Shown here: positions 25,879 to 34,152 of the stretch, one piece after another | Position numbering within the stretch: position 1 is the stretch's first letter | Layout: each line of letters begins with the position of its first letter | Assembly: GCA_002083615.1 (NCBI GenBank) | Contig: MSXO01000006.1 | Coordinates: 165,535 to 229,534 of the forward strand | DNA: 64,000 nt | DNA from: Proteobacteria bacterium ST_bin11 | GTDB taxonomy: Bacteria; Pseudomonadota; Gammaproteobacteria; Methylococcales; Methylomonadaceae | Direction: 5' to 3' | The notes under the pieces: model-generated | Database searches by the model: none | What the model was told of the DNA's origin: nothing | Seen by the model: only the letters and a program-made list of their open reading frames with translations | Position numbers and translations under genes: made by a program

Positions 25879-27582
25879 TCAATGTTGCCAATCAAAAACC
25901 GCGGTTACCCGATTTCCGCGACCGTGGTAAACCAGGCTGCTACATAAAGTTTCCAGCATGGTTATCCCGCGACCACAGTAGGCTTCATCACTGTTGATTA
26001 CGCTTTTGCGCCCCCGCCAATCAAAGCCGTTACCGCTATCCAGGGCTTTAACGACCAGGCGCCCCCCCTGTTCCGTCGGTTGATGACTAAACGACAAGCG
26101 CACTCTACCTTGCTCAAGCTGTTTCAGGCGTTCGTCTTTCAGCGCGTAAAACCGCATAAAACCATCCGGACTGCTCTTCAGGCTGGAATCCAACCCCAGC
26201 ACCCCATGATCCAGCGCATTCGCGAACAATTCGCTGATGATCATGAAAATATCTTGGCGATAATTCTGTAAACCTTGTATTTCCATTAAGGTGTTGACCA
26301 TAACCGGCACTGGATTGATATGCCGCAGACTGTCGATGCCAAACTCCATCACCTGCTTCCAGGTCGTCGCTGCGATACGCTGCCGAGGCATATGCGACTC
26401 TTTGCGTCCCCACGGTACGCTATCGACAGCACAGTTCAAAATAACCAGAGTGTTGTCATCTTTTTGAATCGCACCGCCGGTGTGCGCCTCAAGGCTAGCT
26501 TGCAGATTATTGATGGCTTCGCGTTTACCTTGCCGAATAGCATTGAGTATCCGCTCCCCGCCGAAAAGCTCGCCTTCGGCATTTTCCGCCTCAAAAATCC
26601 CATCGGTCAGCAGATAGAGACGCATGTTCTCGCTTACTCGATGCAATTGCTCTTCGATGTCTATCGAGGCCTGAATACCTAGCGGGATATTCAGAGAACG
26701 TATCGCCAAAAAGCTATTGTCGGCGTGGTTCACTAAAAAATGCTCGGGTAGCCCACAAGTAATACACTTCATCGATGACGACTCAGGATAAAGCGCAATC
26801 ACCGTCGCGGCCAGAAAGCGGTTGGCGGGCAACATTCGATGCAATTTGGCGTTAATTTCGGTGACGATTTCGTTGATATCGAAACCTTTGCGCGTCATGC
26901 CATAGAAAATATCGGCTAGCGGCGTAGCGGCTATCGATGCAGACAAACCGTGACCGGTAAAATCGCCTAGTAGCACATGCAAATGATTTTCTGGGGTTTT
27001 GGCAACCAAAATCAAATCACCGTTAAACAAGGCCATGGGCGACATCACCACTTCCACGGCTTCGGTTTCCAGAAAGTCGGCTTTTAAGACATCGTTAAAC
27101 AGTTTCGCCGCGACTTCATGTTCAAGGTCGGATGTCTGCCAATAGCCGAGCAATTGGGCTTTTTGCTCGCGCTCATGCTCATACAGCTGGCGCAGCTTTA
27201 AGGACGAACGTATTTTTAACAGCAATAAATGCTGATTGACCGGTCGGGAAATCACTGAATCGATCTCAACCGTTGCACAATGATAGAACAGCGACTCGGT
27301 TAACTCATCGGCAATCAATATAATAGGCAAGTAAGAGTCGGCGGCGTCCCGTATATCGTCAATGCGTTGCCAAGGGCACTCAGGACAGGCAATGATCACT
27401 AAATCCACAGACTCGCTGGTCAGGAGTGTGATCACCTCATCCGCACTCGACACCACAGAGCAGCGAAAATCCTGCTCACACAACGCGCCCTGCAAGCTGT
27501 CGGCATTTAAATTGGTGCCGGCGTCATCGAGCAAAACGATGGCGGTTTGAACGGGAGAAGGAAACGAGTTAGCGTTAGTCAT
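25879..27582 (-). CDS. Fusion of receiver-like, PP2C (SpoIIE/RsbU) phosphatase and RsbW-like kinase domains
   Basis: 567 residues. The first 130 or so resemble a receiver but lack the usual Asp context (VDLVIIACPECPW), so this domain looks degenerate. The middle (about 165-385) is a SpoIIE-type PP2C phosphatase with LLGDFTGHGLSA and LYLLTDGIFEAEN. The end (about 420-567) is a GHKL ATPase with ELFANALDHGVLG, DSGNGFDWRG and CGRGITM. Phosphatase and kinase would act in opposite directions on a STAS antagonist, as in the partner-switching module of the general stress response; no STAS protein or sigma factor is in the window. Its kinase end is paralogous to the protein at 8356-8793. Confidence 0.9.
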   Translation of the reverse strand: MTNANSFPSPVQTAIVLLDDAGTNLNADSLQGALCEQDFRCSVVSSADEVITLLTSESVDLVIIACPECPWQRIDDIRDAADSYLPIILIADELTESLFYHCATVEIDSVISRPVNQHLLLLKIRSSLKLRQLYEHEREQKAQLLGYWQTSDLEHEVAAKLFNDVLKADFLETEAVEVVMSPMALFNGDLILVAKTPENHLHVLLGDFTGHGLSASIAATPLADIFYGMTRKGFDINEIVTEINAKLHRMLPANRFLAATVIALYPESSSMKCITCGLPEHFLVNHADNSFLAIRSLNIPLGIQASIDIEEQLHRVSENMRLYLLTDGIFEAENAEGELFGGERILNAIRQGKREAINNLQASLEAHTGGAIQKDDNTLVILNCAVDSVPWGRKESHMPRQRIAATTWKQVMEFGIDSLRHINPVPVMVNTLMEIQGLQNYRQDIFMIISELFANALDHGVLGLDSSLKSSPDGFMRFYALKDERLKQLEQGRVRLSFSHQPTEQGGRLVVKALDSGNGFDWRGRKSVINSDEAYCGRGITMLETLCSSLVYHGRGNRVTAVFDWQH

Positions 27583-27656
27583 TGTTAGGATAGTGATAGG
27601 GACTTGTGAAAGCGTATTGATTTATAATCCGCAGCTCAAACACCATACGGCTGGCT

Positions 27657-28022
27657 ATGACGATTTTATTTTTCTCGCTTAGAGGCGTGCCGACGGACGA
27701 GGCCGACGATGTTCGGCAGTTATTGGCCGACAACGATATAACATTTTATGAAACATCGGCAGGCAACTGGGGCATTTCCATGCCGGCTATTTGGCTTTAT
27801 CAACGCGATGACGTCGACAAAGCCAAGCGATTATTCGACACTTATCAGCAACAACGCGCCCTCACTCAACGCGCGCTGTATCAACAATTAAAGGCCCAAG
27901 GCGAATACCATGGCTTTTTGCGCCACAACCGCAACAGACCTATCCGATTTCTCGGCTACAGCCTGGTCATAGTTCTGATTTTTTACGTGTCAGTAAAATG
28001 GTTGTTCGAGCTGGGCCTTTGA
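27657..28022 (+). CDS. DUF6164-like small membrane protein
   Basis: 121 residues: a soluble N-terminal part with LFFSLRGVPTDEADDVRQLL and FYETSAGNWGISMPAIWL, and a C-terminal membrane helix (about 98-116). The pattern matches a conserved gammaproteobacterial family I recall as DUF6164, function unknown. It is divergent from the PP2C fusion gene and converges with the TIGR02647 gene after 7 bases. Confidence 0.75.
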   Translation: MTILFFSLRGVPTDEADDVRQLLADNDITFYETSAGNWGISMPAIWLYQRDDVDKAKRLFDTYQQQRALTQRALYQQLKAQGEYHGFLRHNRNRPIRFLGYSLVIVLIFYVSVKWLFELGL

Positions 28023-28029
28023 ACCGTCT

Positions 28030-28266
28030 TTAATTCGATTGCAATATCGTCAACATCCGTTGAGTGTGCTCCGCTACTTCTATACCCAGATCGGTCAAGT
28101 ACCCGCCGTCATGCTGAGTCACCAAACCTTTGTCGAACAGGCGCTGCGCCGCGTTAATCAGCACAGGGTCGGCATTTCCATGCACCTTTACACCTTCTTG
28201 CACAGACTCCAGGTTGAACAAGGATAAAAATTTAATTTCCGCGACCAATTCGTCGGATAAAAGCAT
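28030..28266 (-). CDS. TIGR02647 family protein
   Basis: 78 residues with the pattern LSDELVAEIKFLSLFNLESVQEGVKVH (split by me only for recognition as the family start), LFDKGLVT and YLTDLG. It matches the gammaproteobacterial conserved family TIGR02647, often described only as a putative DNA-binding or unknown protein. It is followed on the same strand by DUF3530 and permease genes further upstream in the group, so it is the last gene of that group. Confidence 0.8.
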   Translation of the reverse strand: MLLSDELVAEIKFLSLFNLESVQEGVKVHGNADPVLINAAQRLFDKGLVTQHDGGYLTDLGIEVAEHTQRMLTILQSN

Positions 28267-28290
28267 GTGTTACACCCTTTGTAATAATTA

Positions 28291-29064
28291 TTAATTTTCG
28301 CTGACCGTTGTGGTCAGCCAACTGTATACGCGCTTTACAAGCAAATCGTAATCTTGTTGATAGCCGTGATCTTCGCCATCCATTCTTATCTGCCGATACA
28401 CCGGATTGTCCTTGCCGGCCATGCGCCGCTGTCTGGCGCTGTCGAGCACGGTCGGCAAATCGAACTCGGCATACACATCCAAAAAAGGCAATTGCACTTT
28501 TTTAATCAAGTTTAGGCTTTGTGCTGGCGATGCGGTCGTTTGCGGCACCGGCAAACTAATCGATACCAGAGCCATCACGTCATTGGGTTTGTCGCCAAGC
28601 CGATAGGCAGCCATCAAAGCCCCCATGCCGTAGCCGACTATAGCAATATGCTTCGCACCGTTTTTCAACAGATGCTCCACAGCTGCATCTATGCGCCCAC
28701 GCGCCTCGTCGAACAGGGGATAATAGTCTTCAGCCGGTGCACCGCTTTCCCTGATCGGCATTTGTAAAGCAAGCGTAGCCCAATTATGCATCGGTAGCGT
28801 GGTTCTGAAGCGATGGATTAAAGGTTTTGCATCGGGATGCTCGCCCATATCATGCAGCAGAATTACAACCTGACTGTTGTCAGTTTTTTCCGCTTCAGTG
28901 TAGAGCGCCAGATAGGTTTTATCAGCGGATTTTAACCAAATCGCTTGCCCTAGGGACAATTGCGGCTGAATGTCCGCCGCGAAGTCCTGCTCTCGGCGGC
29001 TATCGGTAGCCAACACCGCCGCTGAGGCTAGCAACAATGTCGCAAATAACGACACACCGCGCAT
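28291..29064 (-). CDS. DUF3530 family exported alpha/beta-hydrolase-like protein without a serine nucleophile
   Basis: 257 residues with an N-terminal signal peptide (to about residue 19). The alpha/beta-hydrolase core is recognisable: VVILLHDMGEH, a strand followed by GYGMGALMA where active hydrolases have GxSxG, and a C-terminal DGEDHGYQQ near the usual catalytic His. Gly replaces the nucleophile Ser, so ordinary esterase chemistry is unlikely; this is common for DUF3530. It lies 8 bases after the permease gene on the same strand, with the TIGR02647 gene following. Confidence 0.8.
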   Translation of the reverse strand: MRGVSLFATLLLASAAVLATDSRREQDFAADIQPQLSLGQAIWLKSADKTYLALYTEAEKTDNSQVVILLHDMGEHPDAKPLIHRFRTTLPMHNWATLALQMPIRESGAPAEDYYPLFDEARGRIDAAVEHLLKNGAKHIAIVGYGMGALMAAYRLGDKPNDVMALVSISLPVPQTTASPAQSLNLIKKVQLPFLDVYAEFDLPTVLDSARQRRMAGKDNPVYRQIRMDGEDHGYQQDYDLLVKRVYSWLTTTVSEN

Positions 29065-29072
29065 AGCGAACG

Positions 29073-30143
29073 CTAACCCTTGCTGTAAAAACCGCTAAAG
29101 GTATAGCGTTCATGGATATGCCGCAACAGCACCATAATCACCGACGCGACCGGCAAGGCCAACAATACGCCTAAAAACCCAAACAGCTGACCGCCTGCCA
29201 GCACGGCAAACATCACCGCTACCGGATGCAGACCAATTTTGTTGCCGACCAGCCAAGGCGTCAACAACATGCCCTCCATGCTCTGCCCTATGCCAAAAAC
29301 AATCAAAACCGGCAATAGATGCATAGCATCCTGAAATTGCAGCAACGCAGCGATACACGCGAAAACGATACCGGTGATGGCCCCCATGTAAGGCACAAAA
29401 CTGACCAAACCGGCCATCATGCCTATGACTAAGGCTAACTCCAAATCCACTAACCACAGGCCAACGCTATAAATGAAACCCAATGCAAGCATCACGTAAA
29501 ACTGGCCGCGCATGAATGCGCCTAGGACGACGTCGGCTTCGCTGGCCAGTTTTGCAACGGTGCCGGCAAAGCGGCGTGGAAACAAATCGTGGATCCGCGC
29601 CACCAAATCGTCCCAATCGCGCAGCAAGTAGAAGGTGATTACCGGTATCAACACCAGATTCATGACCCAGCCGACAATCACTGCACCTGAATGAGAGACC
29701 GATTCGATCAGATTTTCGGCAACACCACCGCCGTTTTGCCAATGACTTTTGATAAGATTGATCAACTGATCTTCGCGCAACGGCCGAATTGTACGCCCCA
29801 GATATTTTTGTAAAACCGGTACAACCGATTTATTTATCCAATTCAAATAAGACGGCAGTTTGTCGATGAATTCGCCGATCTGATATTCCAGGGCCGGAAT
29901 AATCACGATCAACAATGCCGCGATGACAAAAATGATGCCGGAAAAAACCACCATCACCGCCAGCGTCCGATTCAAACGCCAACCGCGAAACTGCAAGGTT
30001 TCCAGCCTATCGACCAACGGATCGCCAAGATAGGCAAGAATAGCCGCAAACGCAAACGGCATCAGCACCGGCGCCAACACATACAGCAGGCCGCCGAACG
30101 CCAGTACAAAGGCCAATACAAACCACTTTTGCGAATCGTTCAT
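29073..30143 (-). CDS. AI-2E family transporter (PerM-like permease)
   Basis: 356 residues with about eight membrane helices and the family features: an N-terminal helix pair, a long amphipathic segment (SYLNWINKSVVPVL), then the C-terminal hydrophobic bundle with GLVSFVPYMGAITG and GNKIGLHPVAVMFAVLAGG. Members export varied small solutes or work as sodium/proton antiporters; the AI-2 name should not be read as substrate. It is 6 bases downstream of the DedA gene on the same strand. Confidence 0.92.
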   Translation of the reverse strand: MNDSQKWFVLAFVLAFGGLLYVLAPVLMPFAFAAILAYLGDPLVDRLETLQFRGWRLNRTLAVMVVFSGIIFVIAALLIVIIPALEYQIGEFIDKLPSYLNWINKSVVPVLQKYLGRTIRPLREDQLINLIKSHWQNGGGVAENLIESVSHSGAVIVGWVMNLVLIPVITFYLLRDWDDLVARIHDLFPRRFAGTVAKLASEADVVLGAFMRGQFYVMLALGFIYSVGLWLVDLELALVIGMMAGLVSFVPYMGAITGIVFACIAALLQFQDAMHLLPVLIVFGIGQSMEGMLLTPWLVGNKIGLHPVAVMFAVLAGGQLFGFLGVLLALPVASVIMVLLRHIHERYTFSGFYSKG

Positions 30144-30149
30144 GCTAAC

Positions 30150-30785
30150 CTATTGCTTGGCTTGTTTACGAGCCTTCCACACTTCCAACACGATTGGCAT
30201 GATCGAAATCAACACAATCCCTAAGACCACTAACTCGAAGTTCTTTTTGACCAACGGAATATTGCCGAAGAAATAGCCGGCAAACACGCAGATCAAAACC
30301 CAAGCAATCCCGCCGACAATGTTGTACATAATGAACGTGCTGTAAGGCATTTTTCCTATTCCAGCCACGAACGGCGCAAAGGTGCGCACGATCGGCACAA
30401 AGCGGGCCAGCACGATGGTTTTACCGCCGTAGGTATCGTAAAAGGCTTGAGCGCGATCCAAGTGTTCATGGTTAACCCAACTCAGCGTATAGGCGCTCTT
30501 ACCAATGCGACGGCCTATCCAATAGTTGACGGTATCACCCAGCACCGCCGCCGCCGCCAAGACGCCAAGCAATACCGGCAGATTGAAAGCATCCAAAGCC
30601 ACGAATGCACCGGCGGCAAACAGCAGTGAGTCGCCGGGTAAAAACGGCATTACCACGAAACCGGTCTCCACGAAAATCACCGAAAACAAAATGACGTAGG
30701 CCAAGGTACCGTAGTCACTGATGATATTGGCCAAATGTTTATCGATATGCAGCAGCGTGTCGATCAGATAGTGTAGCCAGTCCAT
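30150..30785 (-). CDS. DedA family inner-membrane protein
   Basis: 211 residues with the DedA/SNARE-associated pattern: FVETGFVVMPFLPGDSLLF, GDTVNYWIGRRIG, FVPIVRTFAPFVAGIG and several membrane helices. The acidic Glu and Asp and the Arg in RFVPIVRTFAP are the residues known to matter for DedA proteins. Homologues act in membrane lipid recycling (undecaprenyl phosphate or phospholipid flipping) and proton-motive-force homeostasis. It starts a short run with the AI-2E-type permease and DUF3530. Confidence 0.92.
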   Translation of the reverse strand: MDWLHYLIDTLLHIDKHLANIISDYGTLAYVILFSVIFVETGFVVMPFLPGDSLLFAAGAFVALDAFNLPVLLGVLAAAAVLGDTVNYWIGRRIGKSAYTLSWVNHEHLDRAQAFYDTYGGKTIVLARFVPIVRTFAPFVAGIGKMPYSTFIMYNIVGGIAWVLICVFAGYFFGNIPLVKKNFELVVLGIVLISIMPIVLEVWKARKQAKQ

Positions 30786-30851
30786 GTTGTACTCTTTGGG
30801 TTGAATGTATCGGTCAATAGTATCTGCTAACGATGACAGCTTCTCGTCGCG

Positions 30852-31172
30852 TTATAAAAAATACGCCGCTACTGCTGCACTTACCAAGGCCAGCGCCACC
30901 AGTGATAGCCACAACCAAATTTTAGGCTTAGCAGATTTTAGCTCGTAAGCAACGCCTTCGATTCGCACGTTAACAGCTTTTAATTTTCCGCCGGTATCGC
31001 GCGCTACTTCGTAAAACATGACATCGCCGCGCACCGGACGGCGGGCCATGCCTTTCAGCGAAGATATATGTACAAATATATCTTTATCGCCATTATCGGG
31101 TTGAATAAAGCCAAAGCCTCTATCGTCTTTCCAGGTTTTTAAAACACCTTTTAGGATGGTCGTATCCGCCAT
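30852..31172 (-). CDS. Membrane-tethered cold-shock-domain protein
   Basis: 106 residues. The first 70 form a cold-shock domain with both RNA-binding motifs, RNP1-like DRGFGFIQP and RNP2-like DIFVHISSL. A linker leads to a C-terminal membrane helix (about 84-104, WLWLSLVALALVSAA). Fusions of a CSD to hydrophobic segments are known, but most cold-shock proteins are soluble and about 70 residues. AGAGGTG 6 bases before the ATG is a good ribosome site. A 380-base leader region separates it from the next gene upstream. Confidence 0.9.
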   Translation of the reverse strand: MADTTILKGVLKTWKDDRGFGFIQPDNGDKDIFVHISSLKGMARRPVRGDVMFYEVARDTGGKLKAVNVRIEGVAYELKSAKPKIWLWLSLVALALVSAAVAAYFL

Positions 31173-31552
31173 CTTTTCACCTCTAGTTAATTATTATTCT
31201 TGTGTATTTGCTCTTAAACATCCGGGAAACATCATATTTATGCTTTTCGCCCCAGAAAAAAAATAGCGCGGCTTGCCCAGTTCCCGCTAAAACCATGCCT
31301 GTCTCTATGAGCAAAGGTAAACCGAGAGTCGCTCAGAACGAGCCGTAAGATGGTTTTCCCTAGGCTATGATCGCCAGCCAACTATGTCGCCAGTATTCTT
31401 TCGGTTGTTTATATGCGAATGACGACAGACAAGCCCTGCGTCGATGTTCAGAAAAAATCTGACAAATCGGTTAACGACATTTTTCCCCGATAACCGATCT
31501 GATTTGGAGACAGGACGACGTTTCCAGCTATCGCGCAAAACGCCGCCTTTGC
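31173..31552. other. 380-base gene-free stretch upstream of the cold-shock gene
   Basis: No convincing reading frame. It probably holds the promoter and 5' leader of the cold-shock gene. An inverted pair, AAAACCAT (around 31289) and ATGGTTTT (around 31350), could close a stem over about 50 bases. A second inverted repeat near 31466 is listed separately. I tried to match known riboswitch cores (c-di-GMP-I, TPP, cobalamin) and none fits. Confidence 0.4.
31466..31498 (-). terminator. Possible terminator after the 120-residue hypothetical gene
   Basis: ATCGGTTA and TAACCGAT form an 8-bp stem with a 17-base loop. On the minus strand it is followed within about 10 bases by TTTTTT. It lies about 55 bases downstream of the hypothetical gene's stop. 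The stem is not GC-rich, so strength is doubtful. Confidence 0.35.
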
Positions 31553-31915
31553 TTAAAACTTCTTGTCTATTAGAACTTTATCGTCGATAACCAGCTTCGA
31601 TACCCCACCCAATGCTAGATGCAAGGTGCACGATGCTGTTTTGAAGTTAGAGTCTTTCTCGCCTACCCATTCCATTGTTACGTAGGTTGCTTTATCGGTA
31701 TCGGTTTTGGACGGGAAATAAACCTGAGTACCGGTTTTGTTTTCGATCAGTTTAGGACATTTTTGCGTGGCCATTTCCTGCATCGCCACTAAAGTGCGGA
31801 TTTGCGCGGCTGCTTCTTTTTCCTCGTTGGATTGATCCTTGCTTACGCCCACCATGATAAAACCGGCTACAAACACCCCCACGACAGCGATCATCAATTT
31901 TTGTGTTTCACCCAT
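31553..31915 (-). CDS. Hypothetical protein with N-terminal membrane anchor or signal
   Basis: 120 residues, not recognised. A hydrophobic stretch (about 6-24, KLMIAVVGVFVAGFIMVG) is followed by a charged helix, then a likely beta-rich domain with two Cys (in QKCPKL and ASCTLHL) that could form a disulfide outside the cytoplasm. GAGGAGAG lies shortly before the ATG, a strong ribosome site, so the frame is probably real. Neighbours give no hint of function. Confidence 0.7.
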   Translation of the reverse strand: MGETQKLMIAVVGVFVAGFIMVGVSKDQSNEEKEAAAQIRTLVAMQEMATQKCPKLIENKTGTQVYFPSKTDTDKATYVTMEWVGEKDSNFKTASCTLHLALGGVSKLVIDDKVLIDKKF

Positions 31916-32021
31916 TGTTGCTCTCCTCTGTTTTGTAGTTATTGTTTTCGGCGAATCCGAATTGTAACCCTTCGGATTCTATGCCAATTAACCGGTGTCG
32001 GCAATGAGCCAGATAAAAGCT

Positions 32022-32429
32022 TTACTGCGGATCGACTTGCGCAATCCAATCGCCAAGATTGTAATAGTTTGTGATACGCGCAACTTTGCCGTCGCGGATA
32101 TCGAAAAAGGCACCGGCAGGCAGACGATATTTTTGACCATTGGCTTCTGGCAGACCCTCGTCGGTGTTCAGGTATTCGCCCAACACCACAAATTCAGCCG
32201 CGCCGCGTGTACCGTCTTCGCTAGCCATAATAACCATATCGACTAACTGTTCTTTGTAATGGTGATTCATCTTTTTCATAAACTCGCCGAACGCGGCTTT
32301 GCCCTCTTCGCGGTCGCCTTGATTAATGTCGTGTACCACATCGTCAGTCAACAAGCTTAGAAAGGTATCCATGTCGCCGCTGTTGAATGCTTGATAGTAC
32401 TGTTCGATAAGTTTTTTTGCTTGTTGCAT
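32022..32429 (-). CDS. NTF2-like (SnoaL-type) protein
   Basis: 135 residues from ATG 32429. The reported longer frame begins with TTG inside the upstream hairpin and is unlikely. The pattern YYQAFNSGDMDTFLSLLTDDVVHDIN, a central region with YKEQLVDMVI, and the end AGAFFDIRDGKVARITNYYNL are typical of the SnoaL/ketosteroid-isomerase-like NTF2 fold, which includes isomerases, hydrolases and ligand carriers. No catalytic set can be assigned. Confidence 0.82.
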   Translation of the reverse strand: MQQAKKLIEQYYQAFNSGDMDTFLSLLTDDVVHDINQGDREEGKAAFGEFMKKMNHHYKEQLVDMVIMASEDGTRGAAEFVVLGEYLNTDEGLPEANGQKYRLPAGAFFDIRDGKVARITNYYNLGDWIAQVDPQ

Positions 32430-32450
32430 AGTGAATTGGTTGCCTAGATT

Positions 32451-32484
32451 AAAAACCGGCAATTTTGCCAGAAGCCCGGTTTTT
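32451..32484. terminator. Rho-independent-type hairpin between cobO and the NTF2-like gene
   Basis: AAAAACCGG and CCGGTTTTT form a 9-bp stem flanked by A and T runs, so it can terminate transcription of cobO, whose stop is 8 bases away, and could also work on the other strand. A smaller palindrome GGCAA-tt-TTGCC is nested within it. Confidence 0.75.
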
Positions 32485-32491
32485 TTTCAGC

Positions 32492-33028
32492 TTAAAATTC
32501 CACGCCCTGCTCGGCCTTGATGCCGGTCTCGAACGCATGTTTGATTCTGGTCATCTCGGTGACGGTATTGGCAACATCGATAACTTCCGGTGCTGCGTTT
32601 CGACCTGTCATTACCAAATGCAGCCAATCAGGCTTGTCGTTTTTGATGAAATCGGCGATTTCCTGACCGCTGATCCAACCATAGCCACAGCAGTAATTAA
32701 TTTCGTCGAGTATCACCAGATCGAATTCTTCGGAAAGGATCTTCTGCTTACTAAACTCCCAAATCTCCCGACTAGTTTGAATATCCTGTTCGGGATTTTT
32801 GGTATCCCAAGTAAAGCCATCACCCAATGCATGCCATTCGATTTCTTCAAAACGCGTCGCGGCGCGTTGCTCACCCGTTTGCCATTGGCCTTTGATGAAT
32901 TGGATCACGCATACTTTCATACCCCAGCCGGCAGCTCGGAATACCATACCAAAGGCGCTGGAGGATTTGCCTTTACCTTCACCGGTGTGTACTAGCACAA
33001 CACCGTGTCTTCTATCTCTCGTTTTCAT
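32492..33028 (-). CDS. cobO: Cob(I)yrinic acid a,c-diamide adenosyltransferase
   Basis: 178 residues of the CobO/BtuR/CobA type, which transfers adenosyl from ATP to cobalt of the corrinoid in B12 synthesis or salvage. The P-loop GEGKGKSSSAFG is at residues 16-27, followed by WQTGEQRAA, the DEINYC motif and the C-terminal VTEMTRIKHAF. An in-frame stop lies 2 codons before this ATG, so the usual N-terminal extension of about 20 residues is really missing. No other cobalamin gene is nearby. Confidence 0.93.
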   Translation of the reverse strand: MKTRDRRHGVVLVHTGEGKGKSSSAFGMVFRAAGWGMKVCVIQFIKGQWQTGEQRAATRFEEIEWHALGDGFTWDTKNPEQDIQTSREIWEFSKQKILSEEFDLVILDEINYCCGYGWISGQEIADFIKNDKPDWLHLVMTGRNAAPEVIDVANTVTEMTRIKHAFETGIKAEQGVEF

Positions 33029-33220
33029 TGATTATGCTTCTCTGGCCTTTGTATCAGCAGCTTGTTTAAGTTGATCGAGCATTGTAACAACTAAACACCT
33101 GTATGGCAGACTGGAGCTGAACCGTATTTTGGAGAATTAATCGGCGAGGAAGAACGGTAAAAGCTCGAAAGTTATACTGCTTTTACCGACCCTAACAACC
33201 AGAAAAGGTAATGACTAGCC

Positions 33221-34045
33221 TTATATCCGCCTGCGCAGGAAGGAACAACCCAATGCGCACAAACTTGTCGCAAAACTCCAAAAAGCAGTCGGCAATGGCA
33301 CAGGAGCGTAGGCAAAACCGCTGCCAGTCACCAAATCATAACGACTATCGGTAATGCCGAGATACACCAACCCGGTGCTCCCGAAATCGGCGGCGGATTC
33401 GGTTAGTGTAGGCTTAAAATAACTGGTCGCACTGGCCCCGACTTCCAGTATGGCTAGCAAAGAAATCAAGGTATTCACCGGCACCGAAAATGTCGCTACA
33501 CCACCACAGGAAGCCATCCTTGAGCAACTGAAGCTACGCGAGGTGTAGCCGTTTTCCGTAAAAGAGATTCGATCGCCCGTGCTTAGTTCGACGAGACCAC
33601 TAGCAGCAGCAGTTCCCGCCAGCGCACCTGACACTAAATAACTCAAGGTTAGATCGATATTTCGTCCGCTGGGCCCTACCAATTTGAAATCATCGGCAAA
33701 CGACACTTTGCTGCTACCACTGGCGAGATTGGCGGCGTAGGGGGTCGCGCTGGCACTGGCGCTGGCTTTCAACACACCGGGGCTGACAAAACCGCTGGCG
33801 GACGAATGATAAATCTCCGAGAGACTGCCCGGCCCACCGGTATTAGGTACCTTATAAAACGCATTGACGGAATCCGCGGACTGACTATCGATGTTATTCA
33901 CAACCTTGGAATCGGCATCATAGGATTGACTGCCGTAGGCAGCATTAGCGCTGGCTATCACGGTCAAGGACGTGGTGTACGCGTCAACTGTTGGCACATA
34001 CGCCAATACCGCGCATAACGGCAGCAAAATGGGGAAACGATTCAT
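33221..34045 (-). CDS. Secreted protein with PEP-CTERM-like (VPLPTAFW) sorting signal
   Basis: 274 residues: a signal peptide (about 1-22), a low-complexity Ser/Ala/Thr-rich body with beta character, and a C-terminal tripartite tail of VPLPTAFWSF, a hydrophobic helix and RRR. This is the proteobacterial VPLPxAxW variant of the PEP-CTERM signal processed by exosortase. The body has no recognised domain; two Cys (SCSRMASCGG) may pair. It is one of two such proteins in tandem. The exosortase itself is not in the window, but an exosortase-associated ligase is at 57586. Confidence 0.82.
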   Translation of the reverse strand: MNRFPILLPLCAVLAYVPTVDAYTTSLTVIASANAAYGSQSYDADSKVVNNIDSQSADSVNAFYKVPNTGGPGSLSEIYHSSASGFVSPGVLKASASASATPYAANLASGSSKVSFADDFKLVGPSGRNIDLTLSYLVSGALAGTAAASGLVELSTGDRISFTENGYTSRSFSCSRMASCGGVATFSVPVNTLISLLAILEVGASATSYFKPTLTESAADFGSTGLVYLGITDSRYDLVTGSGFAYAPVPLPTAFWSFATSLCALGCSFLRRRI

Positions 34046-34152
34046 AAATAACCTTTGATTGATGTTGTTAAAATTGGTAGTTGGCTCCGGGGCCTATAGC
34101 GCTTAAGCTTTAGCAAAATGACCAACCTCTGCTTTAGAAAACCACGAGCGTT

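Noticed and set aside
31261..31400. Possible c-di-GMP-I riboswitch
   Set aside because: A GGTAAACC-like segment is present, but the second conserved block (GGACGCAAAGC) and closing stems do not fit.
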